The position numbers and the translations under genes are program-made. Of a DNA stretch of 64,000 nucleotides, positions 27,450-37,352 are shown piece after piece. Origin of the DNA: Candidatus Desulfofervidus auxilii (lineage in GTDB: Bacteria > Desulfobacterota > Desulfofervidia > Desulfofervidales > Desulfofervidaceae); contig JAJSZS010000008.1 of NCBI GenBank assembly GCA_030262725.1, forward strand, positions 1 through 64,000, given 5' to 3'. Numbering within the stretch: the first letter of the stretch is position 1; each line of letters begins with the position of its first letter. A model generated the notes under the pieces. It was not told the DNA's origin and made no database searches. It saw only the letters and a program-made list of their open reading frames with translations.

Positions 27450-28988
27450 ATGAAGCATTCAAGAATAATAATCATACAAATTATTATTTTGTCTCTTTTA
27501 ATTTTTAGCATTTATACTCCTACTTTAATAGGCATCTATAAAAAAGTGTCTACAAATAAAGATTATACTCATGCATTATTAATGCCTTTTATTGCTGGAT
27601 ACCTTATTTGGGAAAGGAGAAAAGATTTATTAAATATACAAATTAAGCCTTGTTTAAAGATATTTCCATTAATTTTATTTACTTTTTTATTTTCTCTTTA
27701 TGGAGTCCTAGGTTCAGATATATCTGCAGCAAGAATATCATGGTGGCTTTGGTTGGTTTGCATTGTTATTTTCTGTTATGGGATTGATGCATTTAAAACT
27801 TTATTTTTACCCTTAATAATGCTTGGCTTTATGATTCCACTTCCACAACATGTTCAAGCCCCATTAACAATGTCTTTAAAATTGATTTCATCTAAATTGG
27901 CTTTTTTTATAATCAATACTGCTGGTATTCCTGTGCATGTAGAAGGAAATATAATTGATTTGGGTGATGTTCAATTGCAGGTTGTGGATGCATGTAGTGG
28001 TTTAAGATATGTTTTGCCTTTAATAGCCTTAGGTATTCTTTGTGCATACTTTTTTCAAAAACATTTATGGAAAAGAATAATACTTGTTATCTTAACTCTT
28101 CCTATTGCGGTTTTGATGAATGGTTTAAGAGTGGGAATTACTGCCATACTTTATCAATGGGTAAGCCCAAAAGTGGCAGAAGGATTTTTTCATGGATTTT
28201 CTGGTTGGTTTATATTTATTGCATCATTTGCTTTATTGATGGGTTTTAATTATATACTTAAATTGTTGCCACCTAAAGATTTTAAAAAACAAAAAGATAT
28301 AGTTAAGGATTTAAAACAAAAGCAAAATAATTATGTTGTTTTTGGTATTATAGTAGTTCTGTTAAGTGTGCTCTTTTTAACTTCTATTAGCACAGCTACT
28401 ATGCCAAGAGTTGAACTGGTTAATGGTATAAAGGCATTTCCTCTTGAATTTAATGGATGGAAAGGTATTTTAGAACCAATTGACCCAGAAATTTTAAAAA
28501 GATCAGGAGCAGAGGAGGGTTTTCAAGCTACTTATATTAATAAAAAGAAAGAAATAGTTTCAGTTTATATAGGCTATCGTGGAACACCTTTTATGGAAAC
28601 AGAAGAATTTTTTCATAGTCCTACTGTTTGCTTACCTGCAAGTGGCTGGAAAATTTTGGAAAAAACTACTTATAGAATTCCCAATATACCTTATTATAAA
28701 AATTTTGTAGTAACAAGGCTTTTGGCTGAAAAAATGGGACAAAGACAATTATTATATTTCTGGTTTCAAACAAAGAGCAAAATAGCTCGCCATATTTTTG
28801 AAAACAGATTTCATTTAGCTCTGCATGCCTTAAAAAGAGATAATACTTATGACCTAACAATTCATGTTTATACACCAATTAAATACAATGAGGATATAAA
28901 AATTGCCCAAAAACGATTAAATAATTTTGTTAAAGATCTTGAATCTGTTATGATTGAATTTTTAAATAAAAAAGGGCAGCTTAATTAA
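27450..28988 (+). CDS. Exosortase fused to EpsI domain
   Basis: 513 aa from ATG 27450, 1 nt after the upstream stop; an in-frame TTG at 27435 would overlap the radical SAM gene and is less likely. The first about 285 residues contain about eight membrane segments with the exosortase catalytic residues: Cys in VVDACSGLRY, Arg in MNGLRVGITA and His in EGFFHGFSGWF. The C-terminal about 200 residues form an EpsI (DUF3485) domain (FPLEFNGWKG..., GYRGTPFMETEEFFHSP). Exosortase is a transpeptidase that cleaves and sorts PEP-CTERM proteins; its likely substrates are the proteins at 21303, 22136 and 29008. It ends in a hairpin shared with the convergent gene. Confidence 0.92.
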   Translation: MKHSRIIIIQIIILSLLIFSIYTPTLIGIYKKVSTNKDYTHALLMPFIAGYLIWERRKDLLNIQIKPCLKIFPLILFTFLFSLYGVLGSDISAARISWWLWLVCIVIFCYGIDAFKTLFLPLIMLGFMIPLPQHVQAPLTMSLKLISSKLAFFIINTAGIPVHVEGNIIDLGDVQLQVVDACSGLRYVLPLIALGILCAYFFQKHLWKRIILVILTLPIAVLMNGLRVGITAILYQWVSPKVAEGFFHGFSGWFIFIASFALLMGFNYILKLLPPKDFKKQKDIVKDLKQKQNNYVVFGIIVVLLSVLFLTSISTATMPRVELVNGIKAFPLEFNGWKGILEPIDPEILKRSGAEEGFQATYINKKKEIVSVYIGYRGTPFMETEEFFHSPTVCLPASGWKILEKTTYRIPNIPYYKNFVVTRLLAEKMGQRQLLYFWFQTKSKIARHIFENRFHLALHALKRDNTYDLTIHVYTPIKYNEDIKIAQKRLNNFVKDLESVMIEFLNKKGQLN

Positions 28989-28997
28989 GCTGCCCTT
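28972..28997 (-). terminator. Intrinsic terminator between convergent exosortase and PEP-CTERM rhodanese genes
   Basis: A perfect inverted repeat AAGGGCAGC...GCTGCCCTT (28972-28997, central TTAATTAA) overlaps the exosortase stop codon. On the minus strand it is followed by a T run, so it terminates the rhodanese transcript (stop at 29008). Confidence 0.75.
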
Positions 28998-29007
28998 AAA
29001 TAATAAT

Positions 29008-29718
29008 CTAACGCTTTATAATCTTTTTCCTCAATCCAATGAAACCAATAAGGCCAGAACCTAAAAGTAAAATAGTACTTGGAATAGGAGTAGGTGCTTG
29101 AGGAGGATTCCACTCTACCATTACGATTTCTTTATAATGATAAGCCCCAGTTGAATCTTCATCAATAACAGGCAATCCATAATCTATCCAACCAGGGCAC
29201 TCACCCAATTGTTCATCATAAAAAGGTTTCCAACAATAAGTACCATCACAACTAGTTCTACCTTCAAAACCACCAACAATATTATAAACATTAGTATAAC
29301 CTGCTCTTATCAATTCATTTCCTGCTAAAAGACTGCGTTTTCCACTGTGACACATTAAAGCTACCGTAGCATCAAGTGGAATAAGTTCTTGAAAATCAGT
29401 CAAAAAATAAGGATTTTTTACTCTTGCTTCATTTTCATAGTCAAAGAGCATATAAGAAATATTTAAGACTTTTCCTTCTAATCCATCACCTCCAGGATGA
29501 CCAGGTGTGTTTTTCCATCCCTTTCCAGGACGGGGATCCCAATAATCATAACCACTCCATTCTTGAGGTGTTCTAACATCAACCAAATAATCAATATCAT
29601 CTGTTAACAACATATTATAAGCATCAAGTGGACTTATATTTTTCACAAAAGCTGCAAAGGTGTTAGTTACACCCATTACTAAAAATAAAAGTAAGCTAAA
29701 TACAATGATTTTTTTCAT
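29008..29718 (-). CDS. Rhodanese-domain protein with PEP-CTERM sorting signal
   Basis: 236 aa. Signal peptide 1-22 (VTNTFAAF). A single rhodanese domain (residues about 30-150: MLLTDDIDYLVDVRTPQEWSG and the active-site loop ALMCHSGKRSLLAG with the catalytic Cys) follows. The C-terminus is PIPSTILLLGSGLIGFIG plus RKKIIKR, an exosortase signal. A catalytic rhodanese displayed at the cell surface or in the matrix is unusual; it could move sulfane sulfur or act as a sulfur sensor. It is expressed from its own sigma-54 promoter. Confidence 0.9.
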   Translation of the reverse strand: MKKIIVFSLLLFLVMGVTNTFAAFVKNISPLDAYNMLLTDDIDYLVDVRTPQEWSGYDYWDPRPGKGWKNTPGHPGGDGLEGKVLNISYMLFDYENEARVKNPYFLTDFQELIPLDATVALMCHSGKRSLLAGNELIRAGYTNVYNIVGGFEGRTSCDGTYCWKPFYDEQLGECPGWIDYGLPVIDEDSTGAYHYKEIVMVEWNPPQAPTPIPSTILLLGSGLIGFIGLRKKIIKR

Positions 29719-29823
29719 CTTATCCCTCCTTAAGTTATTTTTTCTTTGTATAAAGTTAGGATCAGAAATTTATTCTTCATACCTCCCCCTCCTTAATTAT
29801 TTTTTTACTTTACAAACTTTTTA

Positions 29824-29841
29824 CGGCAAAATTTATGCCAA
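29824..29841 (-). promoter_or_regulatory. Sigma-54 promoter for the PEP-CTERM rhodanese
   Basis: Minus strand TTGGCATAAATTTTGCCG: GG at 29839-29838, 10 bases, GC at 29827-29826. It lies about 106 bp before the ATG at 29718. Confidence 0.7.
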
Positions 29842-29920
29842 GTCAAGAAAAAATTTTAAAATAATAAATTGTGTTATTTTTAAATATAAAGTTTTACATA
29901 TGAAATTTTTTTCTCTTTTT

Positions 29921-29937
29921 GTGAAAAATTTTTCATA
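29921..29937 (-). promoter_or_regulatory. 17-bp putative upstream activator site (copy 2)
   Basis: Minus strand TATGAAAAATTTTTCAC, about 80 bp upstream of the sigma-54 promoter of the rhodanese gene and in the same orientation relative to it as copy 1 is to its own promoter. It differs from copy 1 only at two central A/T positions. Confidence 0.55.
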
Positions 29938-29973
29938 TAAAAAATGTCCAAAATATTTAATAAAATTTTATAA

Positions 29974-29990
29974 TATGAAAAAAAATTCAC
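29974..29990 (+). promoter_or_regulatory. 17-bp putative upstream activator site (copy 3)
   Basis: TATGAAAAAAAATTCAC, one base different from copy 1. It sits 37 bp farther from the rhodanese promoter than copy 2 and in opposite orientation, so it may pair with copy 2. Confidence 0.5.
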
Positions 29991-30046
29991 TTGACTTAAA
30001 TGTCTACTATAATAAAATTTTAAAAATTTTTTAAAAGGAGGAAAAA

Positions 30047-30526
30047 ATGAAGATCTATTTAATGCAACATGGTGAGGCTTTACCAAAAGAAAAGGATCCA
30101 GAAAAGGGTCTTTCACCTGAAGGAAAGGAGCAGATTGAGTTGAGTGCAAAAGCTTTAAAAAAAATGGGGATAGAGTTTGATGTTATTATTAGTAGTCCAA
30201 AAAAGAGGGCAAAGCAAACAGCAGAGATTGTAGCTAAGGAATGTGGATATGGAGGAGAAATTGTTATAAATTCTGTTTTTGAGCCTTTAGCTTCACCTGA
30301 AGAGGCTATTTCTTACTTAAAATCTCTTAATAAAGAAAATATTTTTGTAGCAGGTCATCTACCTTCTTTAGCAGAAATTGCTTCAAGACTATTGAGCGAT
30401 ACAGGTGTTTCTATCCAGTTTCAATATGGTGGGGTTTGCCATATTTCAGTAGAAGAGGAGAAGGGGAAACTTATCTTTCTTATAACACCAGAGCAATTAA
30501 GAATTATAGCTGGTTATAGTGATTAA
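30047..30526 (+). CDS. sixA: Phosphohistidine phosphatase SixA-type
   Basis: 159 aa. The phosphoglycerate-mutase/histidine-phosphatase signature starts at residue 2: IYLMQHGEALP (catalytic His; the usual RHG is QHG here, as in SixA). ISSPKKRAKQTAEIV (second Arg region) and VAGHLPSLAEIASRLL (second catalytic His) follow. SixA removes phosphate from histidine phosphotransfer domains. It has a strong AAAAGGAGG site. No phosphorelay partner is encoded directly beside it, although kinases lie downstream in the window. Confidence 0.85.
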   Translation: MKIYLMQHGEALPKEKDPEKGLSPEGKEQIELSAKALKKMGIEFDVIISSPKKRAKQTAEIVAKECGYGGEIVINSVFEPLASPEEAISYLKSLNKENIFVAGHLPSLAEIASRLLSDTGVSIQFQYGGVCHISVEEEKGKLIFLITPEQLRIIAGYSD

Positions 30527-30541
30527 CTAGTAACTATGCTT

Positions 30542-33500
30542 TTATTTCTCAATCCAAAATTGGGTTATATTAGGCAAGAAAACAGGTTTTTGTTTTACTT
30601 CTACTACCTCTCCAGTAGAAAGCTGCACGTAGCTTTTTAATTCCTTGCCTATCTGTTTTGTTACAATGCTTTCGCCAAGAGCAGGTGCACCTTTGCCAAT
30701 ATGAACATGGGATTGTATTTTATTACTTTTGAATGCAACATTCAAATCAAGCAATATAGCAGGTTCTTTATAGGGTATGCCAGCTTTATAATAAATAGAA
30801 TACAAATATGTATCTCCACCATAACCGCAAATGTCATTATTGGGTAGAAAAGAAGTAAACATTGCTAGCTGACCAACAACAACTGGTTTTGAAATAACTC
30901 TCTCAGCTGGACTTGAGGTAGATAGATTTATTTTCCAACCGTTATAATTGGTCAAGATATAATTAACACAACCATCCCAATCAGTGCCTGTATAACCACC
31001 ACAACCACTTACAGTGACATTGACTACTTCTGTTACTATCTTTTCTGTAGCCATGTTGGTGGTTGTTGAATCAGGATAATCATCAGATGTGCCCCAAATA
31101 TTATCTTCTCCAGGAGAACACGGCCCAATAACCCCACCTTCGCAGGCACAAAGATAGGATTTGGCAGTGGCAGAAACCTGAACATTTGTTGCATCAAAAA
31201 TGTCAGTTACAGTTGAGCAAGTTCCATATTCTTTATTTTGTGAGTCCCAACAAGTGTCTTTTATTCCATAAATATACTGTTGAGTATTATCTGTTTTATC
31301 AGTTTGACCAAAATATTTCCCTGTACCAAAGAAACACCAAAGATTGCCTTGTTCATCAAAAGTCAATTCTGGTGCAGCAGTAACAGGTGCAGCAGCATTA
31401 TGGAGTGTAGTTATCTGCCAACTTGCTACATTTGTGCTTTCATTTGTTAAAATCCTAAGCATTTTTCCGGTAAGTGTATTACCTGACTTCTCTACTGTAC
31501 CACAATAGATAGCTTCTACATTATAATCATTATCTGGATCAACTGCTACACAATCACCAACATAGGTATTACTGCCTATCTGTAATTTTCCAACCAAACT
31601 TCCATCTCTTAAATCTATAACATAAATATAACCTGTACTTGGTGGTGTATCCCCATTATAATCTGTTGGACCAGAACCTAAGACTACATACCAATGACCA
31701 TTTTCATCTTCATCACCAATCCTGACAATGGCTGGATAAGATGTAGTGAAGTTTAAATCAGGATCAGAAAATTCCCAAAGTAATGATGGTGATTCTGGAT
31801 CAGTAATATCTAAAGCAAAAATAGAGGGTAGACCTACCCTCTTGCCCTTAACTCAGGGTGCATTACTGGGTGGATTAGGACTGCCACCAAAACGCATCTC
31901 ACCGATCAAAATAGTTCGCCAACTATTTTTACTTTTAGCAGCTGTAGCAGTTCCGTTAATGCTTGCATCAAAAAGCATTGGTCTTTGATCTACATAGTAG
32001 ATATGACAATAATCTGGATAAGCTAAATATTTTAAATAAGGTAAAGCATTCATAGGTATGTATGCCCAAAGTTCCTTTGCTACATCTGTTCCTTCAAGTT
32101 CGGCTTTAAGACAAGGTTCAGAAGTTGTTGGGTTTTTGTCATTTACTTTACCTAAATAAAAGCAATGTAACATCCCATCATTTGCTCCAACAAAGAGATA
32201 ATCTTTGTGCTTATAAATACAGCTACCACCTGAACAATCTGAATCTTGAGTACAAGTCTGTGATGGATTATTAGAACATACTTTTTGAGAATAAGTATCT
32301 TGGATAAAACTCTCATAAGTATTATCCTGATATAAGATATGGTAAAGATTTAATGGAAAATGTGATAATATTCTGGGTGTGGAATAAACAATATCTCCTA
32401 ATTTCCAAATATGAGTTTCTCCTCCTATAGTTAATTCCCGATTTCTATGCCCACTACTATTGCATGTGCCTTCATCACTATCCAAACATACATCTACATC
32501 TATTCCTCGGACATAATTTATAATATTTTCTGCATCGTCATCATCATAAGCTCTGAGATAACGTTTCAAAGTAGAAGCATTGCTTGTTGTAAAATTGCCA
32601 CTCAATAAAGATGAACTATCTGTTGAAGTATAGATAGTCCTATCTCCAGCATCCCTTTGCCATAATGCTTTCCCTGCATCCCAAAGAGTTTTTAAATTAG
32701 ACAATGTTTTTGTCTCATCAGGTGAACAAGGAAATGTTACTTTACCATTACAATCTGAACTATATAGATGAATCTTTGTCTCATTATCTTCAAGGAAAAA
32801 TTTCATAACTTTATCTTCATCTAAGATTAATTGCTTATCATTGGTAGTGTTTTCTCTTATCTGCCCATATGGATCAATCCAAAATCCTTTTAAGTGACCA
32901 ACCCAAGATAACTTTTCATTATTTTCACTTGTAAAAGAAGGTAAAAAATATGCCTGACAAAAATTACCGCTACCTCTTACTGAAGTGGAAAGCATAGAGA
33001 CCGCAGTTCCAGAAGAGGCGCGTTTGAGAATATCGGCAAACACTTTAGAAAGCTTCTCTTCTAATTTTAAAGGATTAGCTACAAAAAAATAGGTATCAGG
33101 TTTTCCATCACCATCTTTGTCCCATTCATTAGATAAGTCAGGTTTGTTATTATTGTTTATATCTTCAAAACCACCCCATTTTGCTGCATACCAAAGAGGG
33201 TTTTTTAAAAGGGTAGCTGCTGAAGAGCCAGAGATGGTAAATATTTTTTCCCAAGTTAAAGGCATACTAGCAACCACTGAAGGTGTATCGCCATCTCCAG
33301 GTGGAGGGGCAGTATCACTGTCTTTTACTGGTAAATAAAGCCCATCTTCACTGGTTCCAGAAATGACAAATCCCAAAACCTGGTCTATACATCCAGCAGC
33401 ATAGTCTGAACTTAAGGTAATTTTGAGCTGATTAGCAGGCAAGGGGGGATTACAGGCATCTCCCACACAATATTCATATTTTACAACGCTATCCATATCA

Positions 33501-35512
33501 TGGTCTGCTCCTTGTTCAACATCTTCAAAATTTATTCTAAACTTTCCATAAGTGGGTGTAATCTCTTCGACATAAAAATCTACAATCTGATTGGAAGGAC
33601 AGTAAGCATTAGAAGAACAATTACTGATAATTAAACCTCTATCGCTATCATAAGTTAAATTGCATTTTTGCGCGCATGAATTATATACACTAAGACATCC
33701 ACTAACAGATTTCCCCACAGGAACTAGGGTAACGGTATGGTCGCCCACTTGAATCTTTATTTCAGGCACAGGAGAAGAAAGGGCTACACTATAGGTAGTT
33801 ACATTTTCTGCCTTTGTGGGGTCAGCAAAATTATTTTTAAAATCCGTATGTCCATAATAAGCAAGAGCTGCTGAGTAATAACTACCTTGCTTAGTGGGCT
33901 CCTCAGGGCATAAGCCTCTAACCTTACTCAAGTCTGAGACATTTTTAGCAGAACAAATAAAATCATATACACCATTACTTTCTCCTATAAAATAGTCTGC
34001 CCCTGAAATACCTTCTTCATCTCCTATGGTTTTGGCTAATTCAGCTACATCTAAGTCAGAAAGGTCACCTGAATAACTTTCAAAAGCACTCCCTGGCACA
34101 GTATCAGAATCATAACTGGGATTGATATCACTGATAATTACCATGAAAGGTTTAGAACACCAGGGGAACAATTCAGGAAGCTGAAGGGTATTTCCGGCTT
34201 TTTTAATCCCCCAGTCAGGTTTAGGGAGTAGTAATCCTGTATCACTAGAAGAACTATAAGTAAATTCTGATGTAGGACTTCCCTTACCTGCAAAATACCT
34301 CAAAGTTTCGTAAATCATTTCTGCAATGGGATTGCCCCACATGCGGCACTCTCCTTCATTTAATGGATGGGTAGTGATCCACCCACACGTATAGCTTCCT
34401 TGATAGCTATAATCAGAATATCTAAATCCCACTGTTTTTAACCTGTTTAAAGTGAGTATAATATTACCTTCAGTATTTTCCGAAGTTTTAAATATACCTG
34501 TATTGGGATTTATTTCATCTGAAATAGACCATATATTCTTTCTTAAGACACCCCCACTTAAGTTTTTTGTGTAAGAACCAGTTAAGAGTCCAAAATACAT
34601 TTGAGCCATATCTACACAGACTCCCTCATCGCTTTTGCAATCACTATCTGTATTACACGACTTAAAGCTCTTTGAACATACCTTTGTTCCATTTCCCTCA
34701 CCAAACTTTTGCAAAAGCCCAATGGGTTTATAGTTCCCATTTGGATATTCTTTGCAGTTTGGTTCAACACCCACAGATGGATCACAAACCTTTACTCTAA
34801 CATAATATTCACCATCTGGTGTTCCTAGACTGTTATCACAAACTGGTCTTTCTTTTGATGCCCACTCCCATATTCTATTAGACCTATTAAGTAACACCCT
34901 TATTTTGTGTGGCTCGCCTTCACTGGTAGAAGTTACACAGAAAAGATGCCTTTTACCCGCTGTGGGGGAGTCAAAAGGAGTAAGTAACCTGGTGTCATTA
35001 CCAAAATATTCCTTTCCCCAGCTATGGGCATCTTGAGGGATATAAACTCCTTCTAAAACTGTTTCTGATGAAGAATCCGTGCTTCTATATCCTCCATAAA
35101 GCACTTTTCTTAAAACGTCCATCCTAGACATAGAAAGCCAGTTTAAAAAATTTCCGCTCCATTCATCTTCTCCACCACAATATTTATCAGATGTGATTCT
35201 GGTAGGAACAAACTTAGCAGTAGCTCCAGAACCTTCATATTTGTAACATTTATAAGGGTCAAAGTATCCATAATAATCTATGGAGTGCTTGTATCCTACA
35301 TCAAGCAGTCCATCTTCATCCAAATCAGAGGCATCATTATAAGCCTCATAATAGAGTTTATGGTCTCTTCCCATAACAAGCATTACCAGAGGAGGACCTT
35401 GGGCTGAGATAAAAGGAGGCACAGCGCAATAATTATCCATAGTTTGAGTGAAGGCTAATCTTCCTATTAATGATGTAAAACTTATAAGGAAAATAAATAA
35501 TATTTTTTTCAT
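30542..35512 (-). CDS. pilY1: PilY1-type type IV pilus tip protein, predicted selenoprotein (UGA at 31853-31855)
   Basis: 1656 codons if UGA codon 1220 is read as selenocysteine. Signal peptide 1-22. Residues about 30-150 carry the PilY1 N-terminal signature (PPLVMLVMGRDHKLYYEAY, then NFLNWLSMSRMDVLRKVLYGG). A calcium-binding-like DINNNNKPDLSNEWDKDGDG lies near 795, and a C-terminal beta-propeller (YLFVGANDGMLHCFYLG) follows. Cys-rich inserts (CNTDSDC, CTQDSDC) recur. The UGA sits in NAP-U-VKGKRVGLPSIFALDITDPE, just before the conserved ALDITDPE strand. The downstream frame stays open to 30542 and continues the propeller with no frameshift. A SECIS-like hairpin follows at the right distance. 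PilY1 promotes pilus assembly and adhesion. If UGA were a stop, the C-terminal third would be lost. The start overlaps the 104-aa gene by 4 bp. Confidence 0.85.
31823..31855 (-). promoter_or_regulatory. SECIS-like selenocysteine insertion element after the PilY1 UGA
   Basis: Counting from the base after UGA, nt 11-18 (AGAGGGUA) pair with nt 23-30 (UACCCUCU), an 8-bp perfect stem closing GGUC. Read as a hexaloop it is AGGUCU at nt 18-23. In E. coli fdhF the SECIS loop is also AGGUCU at nt 18-23 after the UGA. The G in the loop falls 19 nt after the UGA, inside the known bacterial range. The bulged U of fdhF is absent. Confidence 0.8.
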
Positions 35513-35823
35513 CTTTTATACCTCTCTATTAAAATTTCAGTAACTAAATTGTCTATAACCTTTATAGTAACCCAATCTCCAATTTTAATATCTCTTAAAG
35601 ATGCAGGATTTTCAAAAAATGCCCCATTTACCTCCTTGTGAATGGCTACTCTACAATCTTGAGCAATATAAAAATCTTCTCCCGAAACATTTATATAGTC
35701 ATAGTTTTTAGAAATAGCATTTACTTTACCATTAAAATAATAATGGCTGCGTGTAAATCCTGTATGTGTTGGAAAAAACAACATAATTCCTAAACAGATT
35801 ATAAATAGCCAATTTTTTCTCAT
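35509..35823 (-). CDS. Small exported protein of the PilY1 operon
   Basis: 104 aa. Hydrophobic N-terminus (LFIICLGIMLFFPTHTGF), then a small beta-rich domain: YYFNGKVNAISKNYDYINVS, IKIGDWVTIKVIDN, TEILIERYKR. This looks like a periplasmic OB-like or DUF5666-type fold. A GAGGAGG site precedes it, and it overlaps PilY1 by 4 bp. Its position suggests a pilus-assembly accessory role. Not recognised as a named family. Confidence 0.7.
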   Translation of the reverse strand: MRKNWLFIICLGIMLFFPTHTGFTRSHYYFNGKVNAISKNYDYINVSGEDFYIAQDCRVAIHKEVNGAFFENPASLRDIKIGDWVTIKVIDNLVTEILIERYKR

Positions 35824-35886
35824 GTTTTCCTCCTCTATTCTTCTTTATTACTCCATTTATTGTGAAAAAATCGTGAAGTGTATGTG

Positions 35887-36330
35887 TTAATATCCTTTTA
35901 CATACATAATATATAAATCTGCTTGACTATTGTGTTTGGTAGCCTGAGAATGGACAAGGTAATAAATACCAACACCAGCTACTCCTGTATAAGCTCCTGA
36001 AATAGGAGGGAAAACTGGCACTCCTTTAAATCCAGCAAGAGGTTTCCAAAATACTTGCCATATTTCATAAAAATCATTAGGATCGCCAGGATCACCAGTT
36101 TGAGGGTTATTATTGATTAAATTTTGTAGTTGTCCATATGTTTTTGTTTCTAAATCTATTATTGCTTCTTCTATTCCTCCCTGTGCCATTTGAAGAGCTA
36201 TATTGTAGTTTTTAGCACTACCATATGTTTGATAGCCTCTTGTGCATAGATATGTAATAAGACCTATCAAAATTATTCCCATAATCATTACCATTAGTAC
36301 TGTTAATAAAGCTATCCCTTTGTTATTCAT
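35887..36330 (-). CDS. pilX: Minor pilin PilX-like
   Basis: 147 aa. N-terminus MNNKGIALLTVLMVMIMGI is a class III-type prepilin-like signal with a short basic leader and a hydrophobic helix (residues 5-30). Residues 30-60 (YGSAKNYNIALQMAQGGIEEAI) are typical of PilX proteins. The globular remainder is short and Gly/Pro-rich. It is last in the minor pilin cassette. The fourth of four overlapping or abutting genes upstream of pilY1, it probably primes pilus assembly together with PilY1. Confidence 0.75.
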   Translation of the reverse strand: MNNKGIALLTVLMVMIMGIILIGLITYLCTRGYQTYGSAKNYNIALQMAQGGIEEAIIDLETKTYGQLQNLINNNPQTGDPGDPNDFYEIWQVFWKPLAGFKGVPVFPPISGAYTGVAGVGIYYLVHSQATKHNSQADLYIMYVKGY

Positions 36331-37352
36331 TATTGTAACTCCCTTAAAGGTATTTCTAAGGTAATTGTGCGCCAGCGATAATGGCGTAATTCACTATTAA
36401 GGTTAACAATGTTATCTGCTGTACTTATTGTGGCGTTTGGATAATTATAAGAAGGATCTCTTTTTCCATACTGTTTTACAATAAAAATACGCACAAGTCT
36501 AAGTCGATTTTTTAATGTAACTGGAGCTTCTCCAGAAATATCATCTTCCCATGTAACATTACCTGCAGGATCTATAAGCCCAAATTGAACTTGGAAATCT
36601 AATACTCCATCTAAAATAGGCATAGATGAACCATAAACACGACATAATGAGCATATATTATTTGCATTACAACTGCATAAACGATAGCCTGTAAAAGTAT
36701 TTAAAAAATAATCTTGAAAAGTATTAATGTTATTTCCAGCATCAGTTTTACTGATGCCTCCAAGACTAAAAGCAAATACAGTTTTTATATCAGCTATAAA
36801 ACCTGTAGCATTATTTAAACTGAGATTATTTCCTGCTACGCCTTGGATTGTATATATGTTTCCAAAAAGTTCTTTTGTTTCAGTATTTAAAAAGACAATT
36901 TTATCGTTGCTTTCAAACTGGGGGAAGTTAGGATAACTAGGAGCAGGAGTTTCTTGGTTTGAGGTGATAGTGACAGTTGTATCTGTAGCATTGATATAGC
37001 TTGTATTATATCCCCATTTCATATAATTATCAGCAGCAGAAGAAATAGAAGCTCCTTTAATTATTAATTCATCAGAATTATTTTGGCCATTATTATTGTT
37101 TGAACCTATAGGCACAAAGTAGTCTGTAGCTACAATTCTTACAATAACAGGGACTCCTAGTCCTGCCATGGCTACATCTCTTAATAATATAGATTCAGAT
37201 ACAATGCCTGTTTGTGTAGTCCTTGTTTTTGCGGCTTCTTGATAAGAGCGTTTAGTTAGGTTAGACAAAAATGTTAATGTAGCTGAAGTGAGGATAATAA
37301 ATATTACCATTATTACTAAAAGCTCCGCCAATGTCATACCTCTGTTTTGCAT
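36330..37352 (-). CDS. pilW: Minor pilin PilW-like
   Basis: 340 aa. N-terminus MQNRGMTLAELLVIMVIFIIL carries a prepilin cleavage pattern (G-M-T-L-x-E) and a hydrophobic helix; Glu at mature position 5 is present. The body is long and low in Cys except for CNANNICSLC near residue 230. Size fits PilW. Overlaps pilX by 1 bp and pilV by 1 bp, so the cassette is one tightly packed operon. Proposed to be part of the pilus-initiation complex with PilX, PilV and PilY1. Confidence 0.78.
   Translation of the reverse strand: MQNRGMTLAELLVIMVIFIILTSATLTFLSNLTKRSYQEAAKTRTTQTGIVSESILLRDVAMAGLGVPVIVRIVATDYFVPIGSNNNNGQNNSDELIIKGASISSAADNYMKWGYNTSYINATDTTVTITSNQETPAPSYPNFPQFESNDKIVFLNTETKELFGNIYTIQGVAGNNLSLNNATGFIADIKTVFAFSLGGISKTDAGNNINTFQDYFLNTFTGYRLCSCNANNICSLCRVYGSSMPILDGVLDFQVQFGLIDPAGNVTWEDDISGEAPVTLKNRLRLVRIFIVKQYGKRDPSYNYPNATISTADNIVNLNSELRHYRWRTITLEIPLRELQ

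Larger units (their letters stand above)
29719..30046. promoter_or_regulatory. Divergent regulatory region between the PEP-CTERM rhodanese and sixA
   Basis: No gene is supported in these 328 bp. They contain a sigma-54 promoter on the minus strand (29824-29841), two copies of the 17-bp element (29921-29937 minus, 29974-29990 plus) and, on the plus side, a TATAAT at 30008-30013 with poor -35 before the sixA AAAAGGAGG site. Confidence 0.6.
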
